Of a DNA stretch of 64,000 nucleotides, positions 45,349 through 56,420 are shown piece after piece. A program made the position numbers and the translations under genes. Positions within the stretch are counted from its first letter, which is position 1. Every line of letters begins with the position of its first letter. Source of the DNA: Chelydra serpentina (Eukaryota; Chordata; Testudines; Chelydridae); the NCBI GenBank assembly GCA_037349315.1, contig JBAIAC010000057.1, positions 5,022,001 through 5,086,000 of the forward strand, given 5' to 3'. The notes beneath the pieces were generated by a model that saw nothing but the letters and a program-made list of their open reading frames with translations, was not told where the DNA came from and searched no databases.

Positions 45349-45915
45349 TGTCACGGAGTATAGGGGAGTCCGGCCCTGCACCCCTCTTCCCCGGATTCAC
45401 TGGGAGTCTCAGCCAGTCAGTAGAACAGAAGGTTTATTAGAGATGCCAGGAACACAGCCCAACCAGAGCTTGTCAGTACATCCAGGACCCCTCAGTCGGA
45501 TCCTTCCGGGGGGTAGGGAGCTTAGACCCCAGCCTGGGGGCTCCCTGCATTTCGCCCCACAGCTCCAACCGGGGCAGGGAGGCCAGACCCTGTCTGCCTC
45601 TCTCCCCTCTCCTCCGGCCAGTTTCAAACTCCAACTCTCTAGCCCCTCCTCCGCCTTTGTCTGCTTCCCGGGCCAGGAGGTCACCTGATCCCTTTGTTCT
45701 CACACCTTCAGCTCTCACCTTTGCCTGGCAAGGGGCCGGGCCATTTGTTGCCAGGAGACAGAGCCCTTCTCTGTGTCCAGGCCTCTGCCTTCTAGGGCTT
45801 TGTAACAATCATGCACCGTTGTCCCACCACCTAGATACTCAAGCACCGCATAGGGGAAACTGAGGCACCCACACAGTACTCAGGGAAACCTTAACTACAG
45901 TCCTAGTTCGTCACA
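45349..45915 (-). repeat. 5' LTR (right copy)
   Basis: 567 bp, identical to the left LTR except T at 45514. It should hold the element promoter. The AATAAA complement lies at 45433-45438. Confidence 0.97.
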
Positions 45916-46195
45916 CCTTTGCCGCACCGGGCCTAGCTGTGCTTGTGCTCTGTGTGTGTCAGGAGATTATCCCACATGCCTGGGCACCTGCCAACAACCC
46001 CCCCCCCCGCCCCCCATGCCCTTAGTGCTTGGAAACATTTTACTCCTCGGTGCTGACCAGGTGCTAAATTCAGCTTTCCCCGTATCCCGGCTTTGCCCCT
46101 TCTTAAAGAGAAGCCAAGAGCATCCCCTGACATCCCCCAAATCCCCATGAACCTCATGGTTACACCCTCCCTATTGCGTTTCAGGCAGTGTGGCC

Positions 46196-46375
46196 TTCAG
46201 AATAGGGAAGCCGGGAGTTGGAAGATCTGGATTCTATTCCCGGCTCTGCCACTGGCCTGGGGCAAGTCACTCGTCTGTTCCGTGCCTCAGTTTCCCCGTT
46301 GGTAGAATGGGGATAACATTTCTCTGCCCTTCGGATCAATGGATGACAAGTGCTGTAGGTGCTTGAGTCCATTAT
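46196..46375 (+). mobile_element. MIR SINE
   Basis: GGATTCTATTCCCGGCTCTG, GGGGCAAGTCACTCGTCTGT, TGCCTCAGTTTCCCCGTTGG and AGAATGGGGATAACATTTCT in the correct order. Confidence 0.8.
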
Positions 46376-47224
46376 TTTAGGGATTGATTGAAGGAGCTCT
46401 GAGAAGCAAGGTCCCCCTGTTCCCCCCCAATACTAAACCCTAGTCTAAAAAAAATACCATTGCAACATTTTTCCCAGTCACAGCCAGGGCGACCTGCGCC
46501 CTCGTCACTCAGAGAGACGTTGCGTTGCTCAGCCGGGGTCGATGAGCTAAGCCAGGCAAGAGAGAGGATTTCTGCTTAATTTCTAGCGGTTGGCTTCTCC
46601 ACCAAACCACAGCAAACAGCCGGCGTACGTGTCTCTCGCAAGCCGAAGGCCCGGGGAGCAGGTGGGCTGCTTCCGCCTCTGAAGGAGCCTGCGGTGAAGT
46701 GAGCGCCACGTTGGGCTCGTTTTGAATGTGGACGGTGTTGAGCGGCAGCAAGAAATCGCTCAGGCTGGGCACCTTCGCTTGTTAGCAGCCGGGCCGGAGC
46801 TTGTCTGTGGCCCTCACTTACCCAGGTGCAATCCCAGCGACCGGCGCGGGGCCGCGTGGGCCCCAGGACTTAAACCAACGAAGCGCAAAATCAGCCTGCT
46901 GGGTCCCAGCCATCCCCAAAAGAAGCCCGGCAACGTCAGCGGCTCAGTTTAGATGCTTGGGGCCGCTGACGCCCACGAGCTCACGGCATGTCGCATCTCA
47001 GCCAGAACTCGCCGATCTCAGCAGAGCAGGGAGGGATGGTCCGTGAGGAAGCTGCTTCCCCCTGGCGGACGCCGTCTCTGAAGAGGGAGCCCCGTCTGTT
47101 CCCTGGGGTGTCTCTTTGCTGCTCTCCTTCTGGCTGCATGTCCAGTGCTCTCCAGGTGGGTCTCTTTCCTCTCCTCCATGCCGAGGCTGGTGCCATCTGG
47201 CGTTCTCCCTAAATGCTCTGCTGA

Positions 47225-47390
47225 TCTGACAGCACCTTCTGCCCAAGGATTTCAAAGCACTTTACAGATTATTTAAGTTGTACCATGATCTCCATTTACT
47301 AGATGGTCCAGAGCGGTTAAGTGACGGGCCCAAGGTCACACACTGTGTCAGGGCCAGGAGGAAAGCCCAGGAGTCCTGACTTGGAGTCCC
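47225..47390 (-). mobile_element. Possible antisense MIR-like repeat
   Basis: Has AAAGCACTTTACAGATTATT, CGGTTAAGTGACGGGCCCAA and GGTCACACACTGTGTCAGGG, the reverse-strand MIR pattern. Confidence 0.45.
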
Positions 47391-50300
47391 CTTCTTAAAG
47401 GGCTATGTCCCGTTCCCTGCTCACATAGAGCTGGGGAAAGAACCCAGCGGCCCTGCCCCTCCGCTCCTTAGATTTAACTGTTCCACCACATGCCAGGGAA
47501 GGGAGGAAGAAGGAGATGAAGAAAGAGGAGAACGTAGCTCCTTATTCACCTGGAATTCACCCCTGACTCAGGAAAAATCCTGGGTTTCTTTCGAGTTCCA
47601 GAGCCAGGCAAGTGGCCAATCCTGCAGCAACCAGGGAGCCCTGCCTGCCCCCATCCCCCTGTGTAAGTCAGCCCCTGGGTCCGGGTCCTTTGTCTGGGCA
47701 GCCCCATTCTCAGAGCACCTGCCATGCTGGGCTCCGGGGGGCAGGGGGTAACTTGCTGACTCAGCATGCCCCATGGACACCCGTTTCCCTTTTCCCACTG
47801 AGCTCTCCTATGCACAGGAGGCCGGGGAGATGCAGACGGGCTGGGGTTAAAGGCTGGAGTTGCTGGCATCCATCCCTGGGGCTAGTTGTCAGGAGCTGCT
47901 GTCACTAGGGGACGGCCGCCGCCTAAGACTTTTGTTTAGTACGTTCAAGTGCCCGTGAGCCTGAGAGCCAGGAACTAATGGCCCTGGGCTGGGGCCACGT
48001 ATGTGCAAGCAGGTGCTCCGCAGGCCTCCCACTCCAGCAGCAGCTCCTGCTCCTCTGTTCTTGGGACCCCCCCCCCCGCCCCCATGCACCTCAATCCCCA
48101 CCCCCCAGCCCATCCTGCTATTCCAAACCTGGGCTCCTCCCACAGCTCTGCCAACACCCCTCAGACCTGGCATGCAGCCCCCCGCTCCCATCCCCAATTG
48201 CAAATCCAGACTGTCTGCTCACTCCGCTCTGCCCATGCACCTCCGGCCTGACCGGTACTTCCCTTCCCCTATTCATGGCCTGACCCCTTCCAAAGCTCCG
48301 TCAATGCATCTCACTCCTAGGCTGCTGCCGGAACTAGGGGTGCTGCCACACCCGCTGGCTTGGAGTAGTAATAACAAACCCCAAAGACGTGGCTTCCGTC
48401 ATCGGCACCCCTGGCTGCAGCTGCCTCTGCCCTCCCAGGCTCGGCCCCCTAGCAGACCGAGTGGTCCCCAGGCCAAACGCTGTGACTTTTTTGATGGGCT
48501 GCAAGCACCGGAGCCCGGTGGGACCCTCGGAACTAACTTTCACATGCGCCGTGAGCAGGATGGGCCCAGGGCTGGGCAGGTGCCAAGCTGCAGCGTCAGC
48601 TCACCACCCTAGCTAGACTCGCTGCCCAGGGCTTACGGAAACCCCAGGTCTGTTTGGCTTTTCCCTTTGATCTAACCACGCTCTCAGCTTGGTGCCAGGA
48701 TCCCGAGCACGGGGCTGGCATTCTGCACCCTCTGCACAAAGCCAGAGCTCCTGCGAGCTTCTCCCCCCCCACGGAGCTCAGGGCTGGAACATAGCTCCTG
48801 TCCCCTATTAGATCCTGCAAGAAGTCACCCCATCATCACCCTGCGGCTCCTCTCTGCTTTCGACTACTCCCGCCCCCAGCCCAGCCCAGCCACTTCGCTA
48901 CCACATACAGAATCTGAAAAACTTACTGGAAATCCTGTGCATGCAAATTCTGTCCTCGCTGCGGTGCCAGGAATTTAAGCTGCAGTCCCAAGAGGGAAAT
49001 GGGCCCACAGCACGCAGGCCTCCCCGCACTTAGTCTACCAGGCCTTGGAGTTCCTCTTTAAAGTGTCATCATGGGGTGGGGTGGATGGGGGGCGGAGAGA
49101 AAAGGGGGTGCAGCCAGACAGGGCTGGGGTGGAGAGGGTGGGGAAACAGCCAGTGGAGTGGGCTAGCTTCCCGAAACCTTTGACAGTTCTGATGGATAGG
49201 TCGGTGCGATATTGATTGCGACTTCCTGGCTCTTTCTCAAAGACACAACCAACAAACCCTTCGCTCTAGAATCCGTGAGGCGTTTCCGGGTTCTGACGAG
49301 GGGAACGCACCAAGCTCCAAAAGCCGAGGCAAAGACCCGGATGGTTGGAGAGAGCCAGCGCTTCTTCAAGCAATGCTAAGGCACGGTCTTACCAGGCCGG
49401 GCCCCCAGAGAGGTGCGTCTCCACAGTGGTTTCACACACCCTGACCAGGAAAACCCCTGCAACGGCAGTGCATCTCCATTAGCTTAATAACCCGGGGAAA
49501 CAAACATAGGATTGATTTCCAGAGAAAAGAACCCTGAGGAGAGAGCGAAGATTGAAAATATACTTTAAATAGATGCCGCCAGGGGAGTTTAAACCCCAGA
49601 TGTATGTTTGATAAATAAGACTTTAAATAGCCTAGGATCAATACAAATTAACCCAAAATAGACACGGGCCTGGCTTGGGCTCTCTCACACCCTTTGTGAT
49701 GTTTGCAACCCAACTATTGCAGCCTGGTGCTACTGGATGGACCCAGCCAGGGGAACCTGAAGTGAAATTGACGAGTTGATGTCTTTCAGCGGCTCCTTAG
49801 AGCAACCCATAAGCACAGGGTGAGAAGTAGATTAATGTTTAAAACATTATTTCCCTTTTAATCATCTCAGTTTTGGTTAACACAAGGACGGGGATTCGGG
49901 GCCTGATTCGTAGAGGCGAGATCAGAAGAGACGAGAGTCTGAAAGCGGAGCGATGGAGTGGGGAAGGTCATTTTAGTCAGATTGTTATAAGCCCTCTTTT
50001 TTTCTTTTTTAACGTAGTAACAGCTATTTTGTGAGAAGTTTGGAGAAATGAGGCCTTTGTTAAACCTGCTAGTATTTCTCTGGGAAAACCAGGCTGGCCA
50101 CTCCTGATCTAGATCTCGGGGGTAAAAACAAGAAGAATAAACAAACAAAACCCGACCATCCAAGCCGTATTTTTACATTATAAAGAGAACACCCACCTCG
50201 ATTAAAAGTCCTTTGCAGGTCACCTTTAACTCTATCCATATGACCCCGCCTCCCTCCTGCAATCTGCTTTCATCAGTTGTCACTGGAAACATAAATCTGT

Positions 50301-51239
50301 CTCTATTGAGTGCACTGAATGAACGACAGCTGCTTTGAGGGTAGGCTGCTGTAATATGCCCCCACACTCTATCGGGCACAGGGTCAGTCGCTGCCACATA
50401 GGAAGAGCGTTTCACTGGTGGATCGCTGCATTCCTAGGACACAAGCCTCCAAAGTTCGAGCTAGCTGTACCCCTCAGCTCGCTGGAGCAGATCCGTCCCA
50501 TTTTATACCAGTGACGAATAGCAACATATTTGATCTGCCAGAGCGTCCTCCGCCCATATGCCTTACAGCAGGCAAGGAATTCCAGAATTATGTCATAGCT
50601 GCAGCATTCATAAAGAGACGACAGCCATCAGGAGTTCCACACTTACATCCTCCTGGTGCAGGGTGGCTAAGTCACAGAGCGGCAGCTGGAGAGAAGAATG
50701 AGATTCTCAGGGGAGATCTGCAGCGACTGAATCAGTTACTGGGAAACAACAGCCAGCTGCTAAGAATAAAGCGTCTCCTTACCGGCACATCGTCACGCCC
50801 AGTGGTGTTTGTATGACAATTTCCAGCGTGGCAGCGGGAGATGACTGAACCAGGTGGGACAGACGAAATGTCCGGATAATAGGGGCTTAGAGCATGACTC
50901 CGCTCTACCCTTTAATTGTCCACCCCAATGCCCCAATTCTTCTTGGCAACTTTAGTCTTTGGATGACTCATGCCATGTTGTATCAAGGGGTCAGGATGAA
51001 ATCTGCCCCTAGAAAAATCTCTCTCTTACCCATACAGTGGGCCCCTGTTAAGTAACCCCAAGGACTCCTTTTCCACTCCCGTTCCAGAGGGCTACCACTT
51101 AGCCAGCTACCACCTGGGGAGTAACTGGCTGGGGGGGTGGGAGCAACAGCACTGCAGAACAGGGGCTGGGGGTTATAGAGGATCGCAAACAAAAAGGCAC
51201 ATGTCATTCTGGTGTGTATTAACAGGAGTGGCTTACATA

Positions 51240-51940
51240 AGAGGTGGAGAGCAGTTGTCCCACTCTGCTCAGCCCTGATGAGGCCTCAGCGGGAGTCCTG
51301 GGTCCCATCCCGGGGGCCACGCTTTAGGAAACCTGGGTAAATTGGAGAGAGGCTGGAGCAGAGCAACAAAAATGCTAAAAGCTTTAGCAAATCTGACCAA
51401 CAAGGAAAGGTTAAAAACGCTGGACATATTTAACCTTGAGACAAGAAGACCAAGGGGAGGCCTAATAAGTCTTTCAAAATATGCAAAGGGCTGTTATAAG
51501 GAGGACTGTAGAAGCGACAAAGGGTCCTGTAGCACCTTATAGACTAACAGAGGTATTGACGCTTATGCTCCAATACCTCTGTTAGTCTATAAGGTGCCAC
51601 AGGACCCTTTGTCGCTTCTACAGATCCAGACTAACACGGCTCCCCCTCTGATACATAAGGAGGACTGTGATCAATTGTTCTCCGTGACCACTGAAAGTAG
51701 GACAAGAAGTAATTGGCTTTATCTTCAGCAAGGGAGTTGTACGTTAAATAGTAGGAAAAACTTTCTCACTCTAAGCTCTGGGACAGGCTTCCAAGGGAGG
51801 TTGTGGAATCTCCATCATTGGAGGATTTTAAGAACAGGTTTGACAAACACCTGTCAGGGCTGTCTAGGTTTACTTGGTCCTGCCTCAGCGCTGGGGGCTG
51901 GACTTGGTGACCTCTTCAGGTCCCTTCCAGATTCTATGAA
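51240..51940 (+). mobile_element. CR1 LINE 3' part, split by a nested insertion
   Basis: The + strand encodes the CR1 ORF2 C-terminus: ANLTNKERLKTLDIFNLETR, then RRPRGGLISL, and after the nested element RSNWLYLQQGSC and LNSRKNFLTLSS. The 3' end reads CTCTTCAGGTCCCTTCCAGA, then TTCTATGAA. The open segments are broken by frame changes. The inserted piece is 51510-51654. Confidence 0.85.
51496..51668 (+). mobile_element. LINE-tail insertion with inverted 5' part (foldback) nested in CR1
   Basis: Flanked by a perfect 14-bp duplication ATAAGGAGGACTGT (51496-51509 and 51655-51668). Arms 51507-51558 and 51571-51622 are 52-bp inverted repeats with one mismatch and a 12-base loop. A direct tail CCAGACTAACACGGCTCCCC follows. 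It is the same repeat family and the same layout as 16504-16676. Confidence 0.85.
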
Positions 51941-52599
51941 TACACGAGGAGACTGGCTGGTTGCCCATGAATTCTCCAGTCTACAGTAACTTTGCACTGG
52001 GATTCATCTGCCCAGCTGTTAAATTAAACCTGGCCCATTGGTTCCTACCCAAGCCTTAGGCAGTGAGACCCAGATCCACCAAGCTCCTTTCTTCCACTAA
52101 TAGCAGTGCGAGTTAGGAGCCTGAATACCTTTCTAGATCTGGGTTTCACCCCCTCTCCTGTCTTTCCTGGACGGGAAGAGATTCATTTTGCTTCGCTCTC
52201 CATGTCACAGCTTTCCCGAGTGTGCAAGCAGTTCGGGCGTGCGGGCAAATCCTTCGCGGGGAGAAATATTAGGTGGCAAATGTATTATCTAGTCATTTAT
52301 TTATTGCACGGGTTTCCAAAGCACCCAGCACATGCAGCGACGCTCGCTGGGACCGGGCGCTTGGGCCAGGATCCTCAACCACCATGATAAATAATTCACT
52401 AATCGAAGCCTTTAATTTTCACTCACGCTGCTTCTCTTTCAGCAGCGTGGGCCCTGGGGTGCACTTGGGGGAAACTGGCTTTGGAAATAAAACCAGCTTC
52501 TTTAACCCCTTGGAGAGGAAGTGTGGATAGGGCAGGGGAGGAGAAGGTAGGCCTGTGGCACATGCTGCTGACCCTCCTCCCCCAATGACACGTAGAGTA

Positions 52600-52740
52600 A
52601 ATTGTTTAATTGCACGGTGCCTCAGTTTCCCCATCTAAATCAGCGATCGTACCTGCCTCTCAGCGGCAGCAGGAGGCTGTGAGGCTTCGCTCCTGCAGAT
52701 CCACAAAGTGCTGGGAGATCTGCAGGTGAATGTTACCTTT
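52600..52740 (+). mobile_element. MIR SINE fragment
   Basis: GGTGCCTCAGTTTCCCCATC, followed by a degraded 3' part with GAGGCTGTGAGGCTTCGCTC. Confidence 0.5.
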
Positions 52741-53359
52741 AGAGGCTGCCTAGGAAATAAACCAATCAGCACTAAGCCAGGCGTGGCCGAGTGCTGGCCC
52801 TGGGGCACGTACCCAGGGCCCTGGCCCCATGGCTCAGCCCTCTAACTTTGAGGGGGTCTGAGTTCAGGGGGCACATGACCTGGGCCACGTGGCTGCAGGC
52901 GACAAGCGGCGGCTGCTAGAAGCAGACCCAGCCTCGCCTTAGTGGGAGACCGCAGGGCAGGGCTTGGGAGGGGTTCTCAACCCGGGAGCCAGGAAGGAGG
53001 TGTCGTCTCTCCTTCCCAGCTGGGGGAAAGTGGGGAAGTCTCTGTCCCTAAGAGACGGTCTACCCTGCAAGAAAAGACCCACAGCACTGCCACAGCTGGC
53101 CCAGGTCAGCTGGTTCAGGCTTGCGGGGTTTGGGCTGGGGGACTATAACATTGCAGGGGAGATGGAGCCTGAGCTCTGAAACCCAGTGATGGGGGGGTGG
53201 GTCTCCAGTCTGAGCCCCAGCGTCTACCCGGCAATGTTTAGCACCATGGGCCCAAGTCCATTGACCCAGGCTCTGAGACTGGGTGCTGAGGGGTTTTTGT
53301 TGCAGTGTAGACATATCCCTTGGTGTCTTTGTATCTTCTGTTGATGAACAAACACACCC

Positions 53360-53480
53360 TGAGGAACGTAGGGATTGCCAGAATGCACCAGACCCTGGTC
53401 CATCTAGGCCAGTTTCCTCTCAGAGCGTGGCCCCTGCCAGCTGCAGAAAGTGTAAGGAGATAATCTGCTGCCCACAGATC
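53360..53480 (-). mobile_element. CR1-like LINE fragment
   Basis: AGGGATTGCCAGAATGCACC, then AGACCCTGGTCCATCTAGGC and CCAGCTGCAGAAAGTGTAAG, matching the antisense CR1 region also seen at 4155. Confidence 0.55.
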
Positions 53481-54183
53481 AACACTTTAACCCCCGGCCT
53501 TTCCTTGGCCTGCCTTGCCTGGTGAATCTGCCCCCAGCCTACACCAGGATTGATTTACAACAGAATCCAGATTCTCCAAGACCCCTTTCAAACAAGCGGC
53601 TGCCCTGTCTCCCTGCTCTGCTGATTCCGTTTATTGGTTCCCAGGTCTCCAAACGTAGCTGGTGCCCCCAAAACCTGGGTGGCTCATTCGGACCCCGCGC
53701 TCCTTGCCTTGCTTTCCCCAGCTGGCCCTCAGAGATGCTGAAGTTAAACAATCCCAGATGGCTGGGACCAGGGGCAGATGATACATTCCCCAGAGCCTGG
53801 TGAACCATCAGGGAGTCAGTTTCCTTTGGCTCCGGGCTCCGTGTTGTCTCTCTCTGGGATTCAGATTAGAACGGACTGCCCAAAGGCCAAGTTCTATGTA
53901 AGTTAACCCATGGTCCAGTGCCCGTATCTCCTCCGCTGGGCGTCATGCGGCAGATGGAGTCTATTCCAGCTCCCGGCCTAGGACACAATCCTTTAGCGCT
54001 AGGCTAGAGGCTGATGCTTTTAGCTCTGGAGGTCGGCCAGGATGGGCCGTGTTTATCTGTGTTTCTAAGCCTTGCACCCAGCTCTTCAGCCTTGGTCTCG
54101 CTGGCAAGGAGCTGCCGGGATAGGATGGAGTTTTGCTTTCAGGGCAAGCTGGTGGAATTTAGTGGGTTTTGACTGAATTTCAC

Positions 54184-54208
54184 TTTTTTTTTTTTTTTTT
54201 TTTTTTTT
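54184..54208. repeat. Poly-T tract
   Basis: Uninterrupted T run. The length may be unreliable. Confidence 0.9.
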
Positions 54209-54569
54209 GGTGGGAGTTTGTTGGACCTCAAAAAGAAACTCAAGATTGTGGCCACAGCTTAAGGGCCGCAAAGCCCCTGCAGGCGGGAGCCAAAGACGTG
54301 GATCCCAGGAGCTCCCCAGAGCTCTGCTCGGCATGTCATGGTGGGAAGGTGACAACTTAACCCCACAAAGCTGCAAGCAGCCTGAAGCCTCTTCCTGGGA
54401 CCTTCTATTGGTCGGGTTTTTAACAAGCTTTGCCAATCAGGCCCTCCCCTATTTGGAAACAGATTTTGATCCACTCCAGGTGAAGGCTGCCTGCTGGCCT
54501 TAGAGAAAAGCAGTGCCACGGATCTAAAACAGAATCTGTTGCAATGGCCAGACCCGAGCATCCAGCCCC

Positions 54570-54720
54570 TTGTCTGACAGGGGCCAGCACTTCAGAGGAA
54601 GATGCAAGAGACCTTCAAATGCTGGATTATAGACCAAGCTCTCCAGGGGGAGGTTCCTTCCTGACCACATGGGGTTTGCTTGCCCTGAAGCATGAGGTTT
54701 TATAACCCTGTTCATTCTTT
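54570..54720 (-). mobile_element. CR1-like LINE fragment
   Basis: GGGCCAGCACTTCAGAGGAA, GGGGGAGGTTCCTTCCTGAC and GCCCTGAAGCATGAGGTTTT are antisense CR1 phrases in the right order. Confidence 0.55.
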
Positions 54721-54949
54721 ACCTCCCCCTCCAGGATCCGGCGGGGAGCTGATCAGCCCCAGAAATGCCTGAGCCTTTACTGAGTAACAAGCTCACAGCG
54801 GTTTGGCTGTAGGAGCTGGGGGGAGGGGAAACTACAGCGAGATGCTGACGGAGAACTCAGAGCGCAGGGGGACGTAGCTGGGCCCTGCTCGGGCAACCCC
54901 CAGACAGGTGGGGGAAGCGACGGGGAGCCCAGCAGGCGGAGTCCCCACC

Positions 54950-56420
54950 CCCTCCGGGCCAGGAAGGCACTGGGAACAGGCTGGGCGGCGGGCAGGGAGG
55001 GGCCCGGGGAGGAGGCGAGGTGACATGTGAGTGTAAGCACAAGGCAGGTGGAAAATCGAGCGGCATGGAGAGGGGCCGGGGAGAGCTCGGGGCTGGGAGG
55101 GCGGAGGCGAGCCCCGCGCGATTCGCTGCGCTTTGACGCTAACCAGCCCCCCGGAGTGCCGTGGAAACTGCAACTCTTGGAAACTTCGCCTGCGCTCCGG
55201 GCTTTGGGCGCAGGAGCCTCGGGACGCGTCCGCCCCCCGCCGCCGCTTTCGAATGGGCTGAGGCTGCGGGGCGCCCCGGGCTCCTCTCCCGGCCTCCTGC
55301 GGGGAGCGCACCGGGCGGACCCGGGCTTGCCGGGGCGCGGGGTCCCCTCGCTGCCCGGGGCAGGAGCGCCAGGAACGGGCCACTTTGGGGAGCCAGGGGG
55401 CGCGCGGGGAGCTCCCCTCGCTCGGTCCCAGCCCCGGGCCCGGACTCGCCTGGAGCTCGGGCCATGAGGGGCCGGCCCGTCCCGGGGGCCCCCTCCGTGC
55501 CGTGAGCGCGCCATGGCCGGGCTGCAGCCGCCCGGCGACGGGGACCTCTCCATGCTCTCGCCGCCCCCGATCCCCGGCGACCCCCGGCGCGGGGAGTTCG
55601 TCGCCCTGACCGCGGTGCAGACGGAGAAGAACGAGCCGCCCGCGGGCAGCCCCCGGCGCCTGGGGCTGCTGGGGACCCCGCTGCCGGCGCCGCACGGCGG
55701 GGCAGCCGCCCGCTCCGCCGCTCACAAGCGCTACCGGCGCCTGCAGAACTGTCTGTACAACGTGCTGGAGAGACCCCGCGGCTGGGCGTTCATCTACCAC
55801 GCCTTCATGTGAGTCCGCCCGCGGGGCGCCCATCCCCGTCCCCTCCGGCCTGACACCCAGCTACCCGCCTTCATGTGAGTCCGCCCGCGGGGCGCCCATC
55901 CCCGTCCCCTCCGGCCTGACACCCAGCTACACGCCTTCATGTGAGTCCGCCCGCGGGGCGCCCATCCCCGTCCCCTCCGGCCTGACACCCAGCTACCCGC
56001 CTTCATGTGAGTCCGCCCGCGGGGCGCCCATCCCCGTCCCCTCCGGCCTGACACCCAGCTACCCGCCTTCATGTGAGTCCGCCCGCGGGGCGCCCATCCC
56101 CGTCCCCTCCGGCCTGACACCCAGCTACCCGCCTTCATGTGAGTCCGCCCGCGGGGCGCCCATCCCCGTCCCCTCTGGCCTGACACCCAGCTGGTACCCA
56201 CCTTCATGTGAGTCTGCCAGGCCCCCGCCCGCCCCCGCCCGCGGGACGCCCATCTCCGTCCCCTCCGGCCTGACACCCAGCTACCCGCCTTCATGTGAGT
56301 CCGGGGGGGCGCCCATCCCCGTCCCCCCCCAGCCTGACACCCAGCTACTTGCCTTCATGTGAGTCCGCCAGGCCCCCGCCCGCGGGGCGCCCATCCCCAT
56401 GCCCTCCGGCCTAACACCCA
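54950..56420 (+). promoter_or_regulatory. KCNQ4: CpG island and presumed KCNQ4 promoter/5'UTR
   Basis: Very GC- and CpG-rich compared with both flanks. It covers the bases upstream of the KCNQ4 start, exon 1 and the minisatellite after it. GC-box-like GGGCGG sequences occur (near 54985), but I see no clear TATA box. The transcription start cannot be placed from sequence alone. Confidence 0.65.
55513..55808 (+). CDS. KCNQ4: Potassium voltage-gated channel KCNQ4 (Kv7.4), coding exon 1
   Basis: Kv7.4 forms tetrameric plasma-membrane channels carrying M-type K+ current, known from cochlear outer hair cells and smooth muscle. This exon encodes the cytoplasmic N-terminus up to the edge of segment S1: 98 codons plus two bases. 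KCNQ4-specific text is [25 protein letters not shown] and [12 protein letters not shown]; the end [17 protein letters not shown] is shared by the KCNQ family. The ATG has a good context (GCGCGCCATGG). The donor is CAT/GTGAGT at 55809, the conserved position. The rest of the gene lies beyond 64000. Human KCNQ4 has Trp where this has Cys in QNCLYN, as far as I recall. Position next to NFYC supports the call. Confidence 0.95.

Larger units (their letters stand above)
41154..45915 (-). mobile_element. Complete Gmr1-like Ty3/gypsy LTR retrotransposon, non-autonomous
   Basis: 4762 bp with two 567-bp LTRs (TG...CA) flanked by the 5-bp duplication CCTTT (41149-41153 and 45916-45920). Transcription runs on the minus strand, so the right LTR is the 5' LTR. 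Next to it, on the minus strand, is a candidate primer binding site TGGTGGCAGCGG (45335-45346). A purine tract GGAGGGGGGAGAGA (complement of 41721-41734) abuts the 3' LTR. One 1044-codon frame fills most of the interior. Integrase lies before the RT remnant, the domain order that defines Gmr1-like elements within Ty3/gypsy. The RT core is missing, so this copy depends on another element for movement. Confidence 0.93.
45921..54900. other. Intergenic region between the LTR element and KCNQ4
   Basis: No host gene recognised. Repeats found: MIR (46196-46375), possible MIR (47225-47390, 52600-52740), CR1 with a nested insertion (51240-51940), CR1-like pieces (53360-53480, 54570-54720) and a T tract (54184-54208). 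The stretch 48000-48620 is C-rich and simple. 49150-50900 looks unique, with no coding signal I can defend. Confidence 0.7.

Noticed and set aside
48001..48612. 203-codon Pro-rich frame
   Set aside because: C-rich simple sequence open in several frames at once.
50418..50816. 132-codon + strand frame in unique-looking sequence
   Set aside because: Kept as unproven: no recognisable domain, no clear splice sites, and no gene known between NFYC and KCNQ4. Conservation across turtles would be needed.
54184..54208. Poly-T tract as a retroposed poly-A tail
   Set aside because: The sequence on the 3' side on the minus strand shows no recognisable cDNA or SINE body and no target duplication.
54832..55833. 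333-codon open frame on the minus strand over KCNQ4 exon 1
   Set aside because: It is the GC-rich antisense shadow of the CpG island and exon 1. Pro/Arg/Gly-rich, no recognisable domain.
55794..56294. 166-codon minus-strand frame with 22-residue repeats (MKAGSWVSGRRGRGWAPRGR)
   Set aside because: Produced by the 66-bp minisatellite, whose step is divisible by three. No evidence of translation or a promoter.
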